Source: Burkholderiales bacterium (GTDB lineage: Bacteria; Pseudomonadota; Gammaproteobacteria; Burkholderiales; SG8-39). Taken from it: a stretch of DNA of 9,405 bases. Below the pieces are notes generated by a model. It was not told the DNA's origin and did not search any database. It saw only the letters and a program-made list of their open reading frames with translations. The DNA lies in contig SXNB01000172.1 of assembly GCA_005777205.1 (NCBI GenBank), positions 1 to 9,405 on the forward strand. The letters run 5' to 3'. The translations under genes and the position numbers were made by a program. This document shows positions 1 through 6,363 of the stretch, one piece after another (the stretch's first letter is position 1; each line of letters begins with the position of its first letter).

Positions 1-405
1 AATACAGGCGGCGGTAAGAATCACATACACCACCCACAGGCCCTTGGCCGTCTCCGCCATGCGCGGCGTCAGCTTCTGGTCCTTCATCGGGGTCGGCGTC
101 TCCGCCTTGAACATCTGGCGGCCGCCGACGCCCAGCAACGGCAGCGCGGCGAAGGCCGGCAACAGGGTCCAGGTCAGCACCACCCGCAGGATGCCGTCGC
201 GGGTTTTCAGTTCCCGCCGCCAGTGCCGGCCGGTCAGCCACATCAGCAGGCCGCAACCAACCGTGATCAACGTGGCGAAGTCGTAGGCGCGCTGGGCGCC
301 GTCGCGGGTCAATTCGGACAGCAGCAGCGGCGCCAGCATGGACAGGCCGAATACCAGCACGATCAGGCCGAGCACATGCAGGATGGGGAAAAAACGGCGC
401 AGCAT
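1..405 (-). CDS. trkH: TrkH potassium uptake membrane subunit, 5' part, with internal in-frame deletion
   Basis: This is the N-terminal 135 codons of TrkH, the K+-translocating membrane subunit of the Trk system; the gene continues past the window edge. The start is ATG at 405, 8 bases after the trkA stop, which is the usual trkA-trkH order. Residues about 8-30 and 40-55 are hydrophobic membrane segments, and a LKTRDG stretch leads into a third segment. The text then jumps: residues 82-95 read LLPAFAALPLLGVG, followed by MFKAETP, MKDQKLTPRMAETAK and LWVVYV, all typical TrkH sequence from after the first pore domain. In TrkH proteins as I remember them, about 60-70 residues lie between the FAALPL-like segment and the LPLLGVGG segment. 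They hold the first pore helix and selectivity filter (TTTGAT-type motif). That block is absent here with no frame loss, so the product is probably not a working channel. Family identity is clear; the deletion could also be an assembly error. Confidence 0.88.
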   Translation of the reverse strand, partial: MLRRFFPILHVLGLIVLVFGLSMLAPLLLSELTRDGAQRAYDFATLITVGCGLLMWLTGRHWRRELKTRDGILRVVLTWTLLPAFAALPLLGVGGRQMFKAETPTPMKDQKLTPRMAETAKGLWVVYVILTAACI

Positions 406-413
406 GGCAGGTT

Positions 414-1787
414 TCAGAAAAAGCCGAGGCCGACCTGAAACAGTTTCTCCACTTTCGGGATCAGGCGTTTGTTGGGCACGAACAGGATCAGATGGTCATC
501 CGCCTGGATCAGGCTGTCGTGGTGTGCGATGACGACTTCGTCGCCGCGCAGGATGGCACCGATGGAAACCCCCTCGGGCAGATCGACTTCGTCGATGCGC
601 CGCCCGATCAGCTTGGACGATCTGGCATCGCCATGTACCACGGCTTCCAGCGCTTCAGCGGCACCGCGTCGCAGCGAATGCACCACTGCCATGTGGCCGC
701 GCCGAATGTGTGTCAGCAACGGACCGATGGTGGCTTGCGCGGGCGACAGCGCGATGTCGATTTCTCCGCCCTGCAGAAGATCGACATTGGTCGAGCGATT
801 GATCAGCGCGATGACCTTCTTCGCGCCAAGCCGCTTTGCCAGCAGCGCAGACATGATGTTGTCCTCGTCGTCGTTGGTGAGTGCGCAGAACACATCCATG
901 TCCTCGATGTTTTCTTCCAGCAACAGATCCTCGTCGGTGGCGTCACCGGTCAGTACCAGGGTGTTGTGCAGCGCGCCAGCCAGTCGCTCGGTGTTCTTCT
1001 TGTTGCGGTCGATGATCTTGACTTCGTAGTCGGATTCCAGGCTCTTGGCCAGACGCTGGCCGATATTGCCGCCGCCGGCGATCATCACCCGGCGCACCGG
1101 GTTGGCCATGCGGCGCAGTTCCTGCATCACCTGGCGAATGTCGCGCGTCGCGGCAAGGCAGAACACCTCGTCGCCGGCGCGGATCACGGTGTCGCCCTCG
1201 GGCGCCACCGGCTTGTCGCCTCGGAACACCGCGACAATGCGCGCGTCAACCGTGGGTACGTGCACACGCAGCTCGCGGATCGCCCGTCCCACCAGCGGCC
1301 CGCCCTCGAAGGCCCGCACCGCCACCAGGCCGACGCGGCCGTCGGCGAAGTCGAGCACCTGCAGCGCCTCCGGGAACTCCACCAGCTTAACCAGGTACTC
1401 GGTGAGCACCTGCTCCGGGCAGATGGCGAGGTCCACTTCGAAGCCCTCACGCCCGAGCACCTGCTCGTCCTCGAGGAAGTCGGCGGCGCGCACGCGCGCG
1501 ATGCGGAGCGGCACGTTGAACATCCGCGTCGCCAGCTTGCAGGCCACCAGGTTGGTCTCGTCGGACTGCGTCACCGCCACCAGCAGGTCGGCGTCCTCAA
1601 TGCCCGCTTCGCGCAGCACCGAGGGATGCGAGGCATTGCCGGTGACCGTGCGCAGGTCGAGGCGATCCTGCAGCGCGCGCAGGCGCGGGCCGTCGATGTC
1701 CACCACGGTAATGTCGTTCTGCTCCGAGACCAGGCTCTCGGCGACGGAGGCGCCGACCTGCCCCGCGCCGAGGATGACGATCTTCAT
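414..1787 (-). CDS. trkA: TrkA, NAD-binding regulatory subunit of the Trk potassium transporter
   Basis: TrkA is the cytoplasmic gating subunit that binds NAD(H)/nucleotide and controls TrkH. The 457 residues match the usual full length (about 458). There are two RCK halves. The first Rossmann motif is GAGQVG at residues 7-12, with an acidic end of strand 2 at D30 in VVDID. The second is GGGNIG at 238-243, with D260 in IIDRNKK. Each is followed by a TrkA-C domain (about 140-225 and 370-450). The ATG at 1787 is chosen because MKIVILGAG is the family N-terminus; the frame stays open 32 codons upstream, but that sequence is the overlapping neighbour read in another frame. The start overlaps the TGA of the preceding gene by 4 bases (ATGA), suggesting translational coupling. 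trkH follows after 8 bases. I see no broken motif, so TrkA looks intact while its partner does not. Confidence 0.95.
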   Translation of the reverse strand: MKIVILGAGQVGASVAESLVSEQNDITVVDIDGPRLRALQDRLDLRTVTGNASHPSVLREAGIEDADLLVAVTQSDETNLVACKLATRMFNVPLRIARVRAADFLEDEQVLGREGFEVDLAICPEQVLTEYLVKLVEFPEALQVLDFADGRVGLVAVRAFEGGPLVGRAIRELRVHVPTVDARIVAVFRGDKPVAPEGDTVIRAGDEVFCLAATRDIRQVMQELRRMANPVRRVMIAGGGNIGQRLAKSLESDYEVKIIDRNKKNTERLAGALHNTLVLTGDATDEDLLLEENIEDMDVFCALTNDDEDNIMSALLAKRLGAKKVIALINRSTNVDLLQGGEIDIALSPAQATIGPLLTHIRRGHMAVVHSLRRGAAEALEAVVHGDARSSKLIGRRIDEVDLPEGVSIGAILRGDEVVIAHHDSLIQADDHLILFVPNKRLIPKVEKLFQVGLGFF

Positions 1788-2116
1788 CTGCGGGGCGCCG
1801 CCTTGACGAACTCCAGCGAGGCCTGGAACAGATTCTGGTCCAGAGCGAACTCGCTCGCATCCTCGCACTGGATCTGCACCCATTCCCGCGATACCACCTT
1901 GCCGCCGGGCTTGAAGGGGACGATGTTCGCGCGCGAGAACTGCAGTTCGGTCGCGGTAGCCACCGGCAGGCGCAGACCGATGCCGTTGCCCTCGATACAG
2001 GCGAACATCCGGTCGCCGACGAAATAGGCGTCCAGGCCATTGAGCTTGCGGGTGGTGACCCCTGGCAGCGCGAGCAGCAGTTCGTCGATCTTCAACTTGC
2101 GCGCGGGCTCCGTCAT
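1784..2116 (-). CDS. Small TfoX N-terminal-domain-like protein
   Basis: This is a 110-residue soluble protein starting with ATG at 2116, which overlaps the P450 stop as ATGA; its own TGA overlaps the trkA start the same way. The stretch from about residue 18 (LPGVTTRKLNGLDAYFVGDRM) through FACIEGNGIGLRLP to VPFKPGGKVVSREWVQI resembles the TfoX/Sxy N-terminal domain. In that family a short beta sheet with a MFGG-G-x-F-type opening and a FA-x-I-x-x-x-L-x-L-R-L core is found alone or with a second domain. The opening here is KLNG rather than MFGG. The protein has neither signal peptide nor membrane segment. Stand-alone proteins of this size are common, and their role is not established; a competence role should not be assumed. 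Position inside the P450-trkA chain argues that it is a real gene. It could alternatively be placed in the related YjbR/MmcQ-like fold group. Confidence 0.72.
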   Translation of the reverse strand: MTEPARKLKIDELLLALPGVTTRKLNGLDAYFVGDRMFACIEGNGIGLRLPVATATELQFSRANIVPFKPGGKVVSREWVQIQCEDASEFALDQNLFQASLEFVKAAPRR

Positions 2117-3354
2117 CCTGTCACCCGCAGCGGCAGGGACTTCATGCCGCGGAATACCATCGAATTGAGCCACTCGATGCGGCCCTCGGGCACGGCCAGC
2201 TCGATGCGCTTCCAGTGCCGCGCCACCGCCGGCAGCGCCACCTGCCCCTCCATGCGCGCGAGCGGGAAACCGAGGCAGATGTGCATGCCGAAGCCGAAGG
2301 TCAGGTGCGACGGCCCGCTGCGGTCCATCCACAACCGGTCCGGCTGTTCATAGGCCTCCGGATCGCGGTTGGCGGCGTTCAGCATCAGGAACACGCGGTC
2401 GCCGGGCTTGAGCCGCTTGCCGCGCAGTTGCTGCTCGACCTTGACCACCCTCACCTGCGAGCCGCTCGGCCCGTCGAAGCGCAACAACTCCTCGATGGCG
2501 CGCGGCGCGAGCGCGGCATCTCCACGCAGCGCCTCCAGCTGGTCCGGGAAGCGCAGCAGGGACGCGAGGCCGTTGGCGATGTGGTTGGTGGTGGTCTCGT
2601 GCCCGGCGAACAGTAGCAGGATGCAGGTGGCGACCAGTTCGTCTTCCGTCAGGCGGTCGCCATCCTCTTCCAGGTGCACCAGCTGAGACAGAAGATCCTC
2701 GCGGGGCGAACTGCGCCGGTCCTCGATCAGCTCGCGGAAGAACGCGGCCATCTCCTGCGTCGCGCGCTCGGCGATGTCGTACTTGTCCTGCGCCATGCGC
2801 GAGCTGCCGATGAACAGGGCCATCTCGTCCGACATGCGCTTCACTTTCGCCAGTTCCTCGCGCGGCACCCCCAGCATGGCCATGATCACGAGGGCCGGCA
2901 GCGGGCCGGCGAAATCGGCGACGAAATCAATCTCCTTCCGGCTGCCGATGCGATCGAAAAGCCACTGCGTCAGCTCCTCGGCCGCCGGTCGCATCGCGTT
3001 CATGGACTGCAGGTGGAACACCTTGCTGGTGAGCCGGCGCAACCGGGTATGGTCCGGCGGGTCGCGGAACACCATCCAGTGCGTCAGGTAGCGAATGATG
3101 TTGCCGATGCGCGCCGCCTCTGGCCCGGGCAGCGTAGCGAAGAAGGGCCGCAGCCGGTCGGAGGACATCTCCCGGTCCAGGCACACCGCCTTGTTGTCGT
3201 CGTAGCGCGTGAGCACCCAGGCCTTCAGCCTCGGGCTCCAGTGCACCGGGTCCTCATCCCGCATGCGGCGGTAGAGCGGGAACGGATCGCGCAGGAACTC
3301 CGGCGCGTCGGGACGGAAGTCGATCGGCGCCAGGGCCGCAGCGGCTGGAATCAT
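2113..3354 (-). CDS. Cytochrome P450 monooxygenase
   Basis: This is a soluble bacterial class I-type P450 of 413 residues, a complete and typical length. All signature elements are present: the I-helix oxygen-activation motif AGHETT at 250-255, the K-helix ExxR at E289-R292, and the heme loop FGFGMHICLG at 353-362 with C360 as thiolate ligand. The C-helix region has W93 and DHTRLRR (101-107), as in heme-propionate contacts of this family. No N-terminal anchor is seen, so it should be cytoplasmic and need a ferredoxin and reductase, neither of which is encoded here. The likely reaction is NAD(P)H-dependent hydroxylation of a small hydrophobic compound; the substrate cannot be inferred. The ATG at 3354 is the first gene start after the divergent intergenic region, with only a weak AAGGCG-like ribosome site upstream. 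Its stop overlaps the TfoX-like gene start (ATGA), making it the first gene of the chain that ends in trkA-trkH. Confidence 0.95.
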   Translation of the reverse strand: MIPAAAALAPIDFRPDAPEFLRDPFPLYRRMRDEDPVHWSPRLKAWVLTRYDDNKAVCLDREMSSDRLRPFFATLPGPEAARIGNIIRYLTHWMVFRDPPDHTRLRRLTSKVFHLQSMNAMRPAAEELTQWLFDRIGSRKEIDFVADFAGPLPALVIMAMLGVPREELAKVKRMSDEMALFIGSSRMAQDKYDIAERATQEMAAFFRELIEDRRSSPREDLLSQLVHLEEDGDRLTEDELVATCILLLFAGHETTTNHIANGLASLLRFPDQLEALRGDAALAPRAIEELLRFDGPSGSQVRVVKVEQQLRGKRLKPGDRVFLMLNAANRDPEAYEQPDRLWMDRSGPSHLTFGFGMHICLGFPLARMEGQVALPAVARHWKRIELAVPEGRIEWLNSMVFRGMKSLPLRVTG

Positions 3355-3446
3355 GGCGCGATTATCGCCTTGAGTGAGGGGTCGCTATTTGCGACATTAT
3401 CGGCATGTTGCATGCTCTAACATGAAGCATACCCTAGGACATCGCG
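3355..3446. promoter_or_regulatory. Divergent intergenic region with small inverted repeats
   Basis: This 92-base, AT-richer gap lies between the starts of the P450 (minus) and the 198-residue protein (plus), so both promoters must lie here unless transcripts enter from elsewhere. It contains the perfect inverted repeat GCGAT-T-ATCGC at 3358-3368 and GTCGC-TATTT-GCGAC at 3381-3395. The heptamer ATTATCG occurs at 3361 and again at 3396, 35 bases apart. These could be operator half-sites for a regulator not encoded in the window. I find no convincing -35/-10 pair; TTGCAT at 3409 with TACCCT at 3430 is a weak candidate for the plus strand. Placement is strong, the exact elements are weak. Confidence 0.4.
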
Positions 3447-4043
3447 ATGACCAGCCAAGCCGCAAGTTCGCCCGTCGATCCCAATACGGTCATGATGACG
3501 GGCGAAAACTCCTTTATCCGCCTGAGCCCCGATGGCGGCAAGACGCAGTCCGACCGGTTCAGCCACTGGCGCGTGCTGTGGTGCCCGGCCGGCGCCGGCC
3601 ACGTCCTGTTCGCGAAAAGCAGCCTCACAAAGGACTCGGTGAAGGTCTACTCCGACAACGAGCCGGTGGCGCGCTGGCTGCAGAAGGAAATCGAGTCGCT
3701 GCTGTTTCCCGCCTTCGCAGACCTCGCGCTGCCGGTGGCGAAGGCCGAATTCACCCGCTCGGGCGGCGCGGACTTCAAGGCCGTCGAGACCATCAGGTCC
3801 ACCGACACGCTGATCGAGATGGACTGGCGCGAGTTCCTGCCGCCGTTCGTGCTCAACATGCCGCCGGGCTCGGCCAACCGGCCGATCGGCGTCTTCAGCA
3901 CGTTCTTCCCGGCGCGCTGGGCTCAGGTGGCGTTCAACAATCACCCCGCCACCGGCAAGCCCTGGCCGGAGAAGCGCGGGGAGCGCGAGTCTTCCAGTGC
4001 TTGCCTGGCGTGGTCGGAGTCCTGGGTGCGGCCCGCAGGTTAG
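3447..4043 (+). CDS. Hypothetical protein, 198 residues, divergent from the P450
   Basis: This is the only plus-strand gene. The ATG at 3447 has a fitting ribosome site (AGGA at 3436-3439, 7 bases away). I cannot assign a function. It has no signal peptide or membrane segment and is probably a single mixed alpha/beta domain. It opens with a polar segment, then SHWRVLWCPAGAGHVLF (39-55), a charged helix around residues 73-88 (VARWLQKEIESLLF), a WREFLPPFVL stretch near 127-136, and a Trp-rich tail with NHPATGKPWPEKRG and SSACLAWSESWVR ending 3 residues before the stop. The well-ordered Trp/Pro motifs argue for a real conserved domain, probably a substrate-related or accessory protein of a catabolic locus. 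Divergent placement next to the P450 suggests, but does not show, a shared function or regulator. Codon use and GC content match the neighbours. The 3' end lies only 8 bases from the remnant gene on the other strand. Confidence 0.8.
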   Translation: MTSQAASSPVDPNTVMMTGENSFIRLSPDGGKTQSDRFSHWRVLWCPAGAGHVLFAKSSLTKDSVKVYSDNEPVARWLQKEIESLLFPAFADLALPVAKAEFTRSGGADFKAVETIRSTDTLIEMDWREFLPPFVLNMPPGSANRPIGVFSTFFPARWAQVAFNNHPATGKPWPEKRGERESSSACLAWSESWVRPAG

Positions 4044-4051
4044 AACACCGG

Positions 4052-4230
4052 CTAGATGTAGTTGGGCTCCTGGGTCACCAGGGCGCCCGCCGACCAGGGG
4101 CCGGTGCGGGCGATGGCGTAGCCGGTGCGGACCTGGGCGTCCTGCGCGAAGGCGGGGCGATTGCAGGCGCGAACACGGCTGCGGCGATAGCGCCCAGTAC
4201 GGCGCGCCTCGAGAAACGGTTGCTAAGCAT
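4052..4230 (-). pseudogene. 5' remnant of a periplasmic ABC-transporter substrate-binding protein (LivJ-like)
   Basis: Reading from ATG at 4230 gives MLSNRFSRRAVLGAIAAA and FAPAIA, a signal peptide with a twin-arginine-like SRRAVL motif. The frame then breaks. One frame over, the text continues AFAQDAQVRTGYAIARTGPW and SAGALVTQEPNYI, then TAG at 4054-4052. This matches the opening of Peripla_BP_6-type branched-chain amino acid, amide or urea binding proteins, which read VxxGYAISRTGPWAAGAxVTQEPNYL and normally continue for about 350 more residues. The shift is explained by loss of one base in a run of C's on the coding strand (G-run 4154-4157 on the plus strand): the 179-base length is one short of 60 codons. 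The rest of the gene is gone, and homology stops 8 bases from the end of the opposing gene. It is therefore a degraded or deletion-truncated gene rather than a sequencing slip alone. A small exported peptide is very unlikely. Confidence 0.75.
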
Positions 4231-4401
4231 TGCGTTCTCCTCTTTGTGTAAACGAGGGCCCCGTCACACCAGGCTGGTACGTCAGGTTTTCTATGCTTTT
4301 CTGGACTTTACGTTTGTACAGCGTACCGCGCAATCCAGACTTCATGCCGCCTGCAGACACTGATCGCTGCGGCGCACAACTCCGACTGCGGGGACGGTTC
4401 C
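4231..4401. other. Intergenic stretch between the remnant start and the cupin stop
   Basis: There is no coding sequence that I can support in these 171 bases. Base composition is lower in GC from about 4280 to 4335, as expected for the old promoter region of the truncated binding-protein gene. GGTACG at 4276 and CGTACC at 4322 are inverted copies, but the 40-base spacing makes a hairpin doubtful. No G+C stem followed by a T-run, and hence no recognisable intrinsic terminator, follows the cupin stop on the minus strand. Confidence 0.5.
4237..4241 (-). promoter_or_regulatory. Ribosome binding site of the binding-protein remnant
   Basis: On the minus strand AGGAG sits 6 bases before ATG 4230, inside a purine-rich AAGAGGAGAA. 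This is the strongest ribosome site in the window and supports that the truncated frame was once a well-translated gene with this start. Confidence 0.7.
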
Positions 4402-4406
4402 CTAGT
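4391..4406. repeat. Short repeated palindrome-like motif, copy 1 (cupin stop)
   Basis: The plus strand reads GGGACGGTTCCCTAGT, in which CTA is the complement of the cupin stop. The arms GGGA and TCCC make it partly palindromic. A near copy (14 of 15 aligned bases plus one gap) lies at the stop of the stand-alone SRPBCC gene, and both continue with a loosely similar GCAACT about 9-10 bases on. It could be a REP-like extragenic element or a coincidence. Confidence 0.35.
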
Positions 4407-4899
4407 CGTTGGGCAACTCAATGCCCGCGGCGCGCGCAGCGTCGCGCACTGGTTCCGGCCAGTTGATCCGGCCCGGATCGCGTCCCCCGGCGATGCCGAG
4501 CAGCATCGCCTCCTCCGCGCCGACGTTGCGGAAGCCCCGCGAGACACCCGGCGGGATGCCCACGGTATCCCAGGGCCCGAGGCGCAGGCTGCGCTCGCCC
4601 CGCGGACCCCAGAACACTTCCCATTCCCCGGACAGGGGCATGAAGACCTCCTGCGTCAGGTGGTTGTGCAGGGGCGCCGACTTGCCGGGCGCGCAGCGCA
4701 CGAGATTGATGTGGAAGTCCTCCGCGGCAAGCGGTGCTTCCGGACGCTCGCCTAGGACGCGATAAGTCGTCCGTTCGCAACCGGGAATGCCGGCGTCAAC
4801 GTAGTCGGCGGTGGGTCGCAGCGCAGCGAAGCGCGCGACGCGCGCCTCCATTTCCTCGACGCTCGGGTTGGCGTCGGTGATGGGCGCTATCCCACTCAT
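4402..4899 (-). CDS. Cupin-domain protein
   Basis: This is a 165-residue single-domain cupin, cytoplasmic, with no signal peptide. The first cupin motif is clear: APLHNHLTQEVFMPLSGEWE (75-94) with H78, H80, E84 and G91 in the canonical HxHx3Ex6G spacing. The second motif reads GIPPGVSRGFRNVG (114-127); the family pattern PxGxxHxxxN is kept except that the metal-ligand histidine is R121. With three of four usual ligands, metal binding may be altered, or the protein may be a binding or sensory cupin rather than a dioxygenase or isomerase. The N-terminal 60 residues form a helical lead (EEMEARVARFAAL). The ATG at 4899 overlaps the stop of the upstream SRPBCC-quinone reductase gene as ATGA, so it is likely translated coupled to it and is the last gene of the right cluster. 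The stop is TAG at 4404. The substrate is unknown. Confidence 0.88.
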   Translation of the reverse strand: MSGIAPITDANPSVEEMEARVARFAALRPTADYVDAGIPGCERTTYRVLGERPEAPLAAEDFHINLVRCAPGKSAPLHNHLTQEVFMPLSGEWEVFWGPRGERSLRLGPWDTVGIPPGVSRGFRNVGAEEAMLLGIAGGRDPGRINWPEPVRDAARAAGIELPND

Positions 4900-6341
4900 G
4901 GCAACAGCACCACCGAGCCGGTCGTGCGCCGCGCCTCGAGGTCACGGTGAGCTTCCGCAGCGGCGCCCAGCGGATAGCGGTGATTGACGGCGACCCGCAG
5001 CGTCCCGTCCCGCAGCGCGCGGAACAGGTTGCCCGCGATCTCCGTCAATTGCGCGCGGTCCGCGGTGTAGTGAAACAGCACTGGCCGCGACAGCGTGCCG
5101 GACTTGGCGCCAAGGTCCGGCAACGCCTCGTGCGGACCGCTCGCCTGCCCGTACATCGCCCAGTGCCCGGTGAACGCGAGCGCCTCCAGGTTCTCGGCCG
5201 CGGCTGCCCGGCCGAGGCCGTCGTAGATCACTTCCGCGCCGCGGCCGTTGGTCAGGTTCCTTACCTCGGCCGCGAAACGATAGTCCCCGGTCACGATCGG
5301 AAAATCGCAGCCATGGGCGCGCGCCAGGCGCGCCTTGTCCTCGCTCGATACCGTGCCGATCACCTTCGCACCCAGCGCCTTCGCCCATTGGCACAGCAAC
5401 AGGCCCACGCCGCCCGCAGCGGCATGAACCAGCACCGCCTGGCCGGGGCGGACGCGAACCGTGCGATGCAACAGGTACTCCGTGGTCATGCCCTTGAGCA
5501 TGGCCGCGGCGGCGGTCTCCTCGCTGATGTCGTCAGGGAGCACCACGACCTGGTCGGCGTTCATCGTGCGCACGGAGGCATAGGCCCCGGGCGGCGGGCA
5601 GGCGTAGGCGACGCGATCCCCCGGCAACAGATGCGCCACGCCATCTCCCACGTCCACCACTTCGCCTGCGGCTTCCATGCCAAGCGGCGCGGGCGGATCG
5701 ATCATGCGGTACAGACCCTTGCGCACGTACACATCGATGTAGTTGACCCCGACTGCGGTCTGGCGGATGCGCACTTCGCCGGGTCCTGGCGCGGACGCCG
5801 CCCTGTCCTCCAGCCTCAGCACCTCCGGCCCGCCAAACGCGGTCGCCACCACGGCCTGGCACTGCAGCGCGCCGGCGTTCGCAGCGCGCGCCGGCGCCAG
5901 ACTGCCGCGGCGCAGGTAGGCGCGCAGGCCCTCGAACCCGCCCTCGTAGACGCCCTTGCCCACCAGCTTCGCGAACTCCTTCTCGCGGCCGCGCGGCACC
6001 TCGAAGGTGGACTGCCAGTTCCAGAACGTGCGGTCGCCGTCAGTGACATGCTTGAGCTGCACCGTGGCGACATAGCGCTTCATCGGCAGCGTCGCATCCA
6101 GGATGCAGTAGGTGGAAACGTGGTCGCGATCCGAGAGCGCCAGCAGCTGCTCGCGGATGTGGTTGCCGTCCTTGAGGAAGAAATTGCGCACGCAGCCGAC
6201 CTGGTCGGCGGGCTCGCCGCCCACGATGCTCGACTCACCCAACGCCGGATGCCAGGCCCAGTGGCTGTTGAAGTCGCGCAACACCTCCCACACCCGGCCG
6301 ATCGGGGCATCGATGACCGCCGAGCGCGTTACCCGGATCAT
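4896..6341 (-). CDS. Fusion protein: SRPBCC domain + NADPH:quinone oxidoreductase (MDR family)
   Basis: This is one 481-residue frame with two domains. Residues 1-145 form an SRPBCC (START/polyketide-cyclase-like) ligand-binding fold: MIRVTRSAVIDAP opening, GCVRNFFLKDG (49-59), REQLLALSD (63-71), and a C-terminal helix ending LRAYLRR. A short Ala-rich linker (146-161) follows. Residues 162-481 are a zinc-free medium-chain reductase of the QOR type: FGGPEVLRLED (169-179), the GVNYIDVYVRKGLY motif (198-211), the NADP loop HAAAGGVG (306-313), and a normal C-terminus TTGSVVLLP. It probably reduces a quinone or an enone with NADPH, with the SRPBCC part binding substrate or product. No ATG marks the reductase domain; the only near starts are GTG at V164-V165 with no ribosome site, so a true fusion is favoured over two genes. 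The ATG at 6341 is chosen because it begins the SRPBCC fold and lies 17 bases after the previous stop; sequence further upstream in frame is a shadow of that gene. Confidence 0.88.
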   Translation of the reverse strand: MIRVTRSAVIDAPIGRVWEVLRDFNSHWAWHPALGESSIVGGEPADQVGCVRNFFLKDGNHIREQLLALSDRDHVSTYCILDATLPMKRYVATVQLKHVTDGDRTFWNWQSTFEVPRGREKEFAKLVGKGVYEGGFEGLRAYLRRGSLAPARAANAGALQCQAVVATAFGGPEVLRLEDRAASAPGPGEVRIRQTAVGVNYIDVYVRKGLYRMIDPPAPLGMEAAGEVVDVGDGVAHLLPGDRVAYACPPPGAYASVRTMNADQVVVLPDDISEETAAAAMLKGMTTEYLLHRTVRVRPGQAVLVHAAAGGVGLLLCQWAKALGAKVIGTVSSEDKARLARAHGCDFPIVTGDYRFAAEVRNLTNGRGAEVIYDGLGRAAAAENLEALAFTGHWAMYGQASGPHEALPDLGAKSGTLSRPVLFHYTADRAQLTEIAGNLFRALRDGTLRVAVNHRYPLGAAAEAHRDLEARRTTGSVVLLP

Positions 6342-6348
6342 GAAATCA

Positions 6349-6363
6349 GGGACAGTTCCTAGT
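6349..6363. repeat. Short repeated palindrome-like motif, copy 2 (SRPBCC stop)
   Basis: The plus strand reads GGGACAGTTCCTAGT, the near twin of the motif at 4391-4406. It covers the TAG of the stand-alone SRPBCC gene and part of the 17-base gap before the fusion gene. On the minus strand the stop region reads AGGAACTAGGAACTG, a small internal AGGAACT duplication that may also serve as a weak ribosome site about 15 bases from ATG 6341. From memory, GGGACAGTTCC-type strings recur in several betaproteobacterial genomes; I cannot verify this here. Confidence 0.35.

Noticed and set aside
492..2027. A 511-codon open frame on the plus strand opposite trkA
   Set aside because: It is a GC-rich antisense shadow of trkA and the TfoX-like gene. 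The protein is a low-complexity His/Gln/Arg mix with no family motif, while the minus strand encodes complete conserved proteins.
4283..4306. Mirror-like pyrimidine tract (CAGGTTTTCTATGCTTTTCTGG) as a triplex-forming element
   Set aside because: The mirror symmetry is imperfect and short, with no supporting context.
4276..4327. GGTACG/CGTACC inverted repeat as a terminator or attachment site
   Set aside because: The arms are only 6 bases with a 40-base spacer, and there is no T-run; this is readily explained by chance.
4947..6362. A 471-codon open frame on the plus strand opposite the fusion gene
   Set aside because: Again it is an antisense shadow, His/Arg/Ala-rich with no recognisable domain. 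The opposite strand has clear SRPBCC and quinone reductase motifs.
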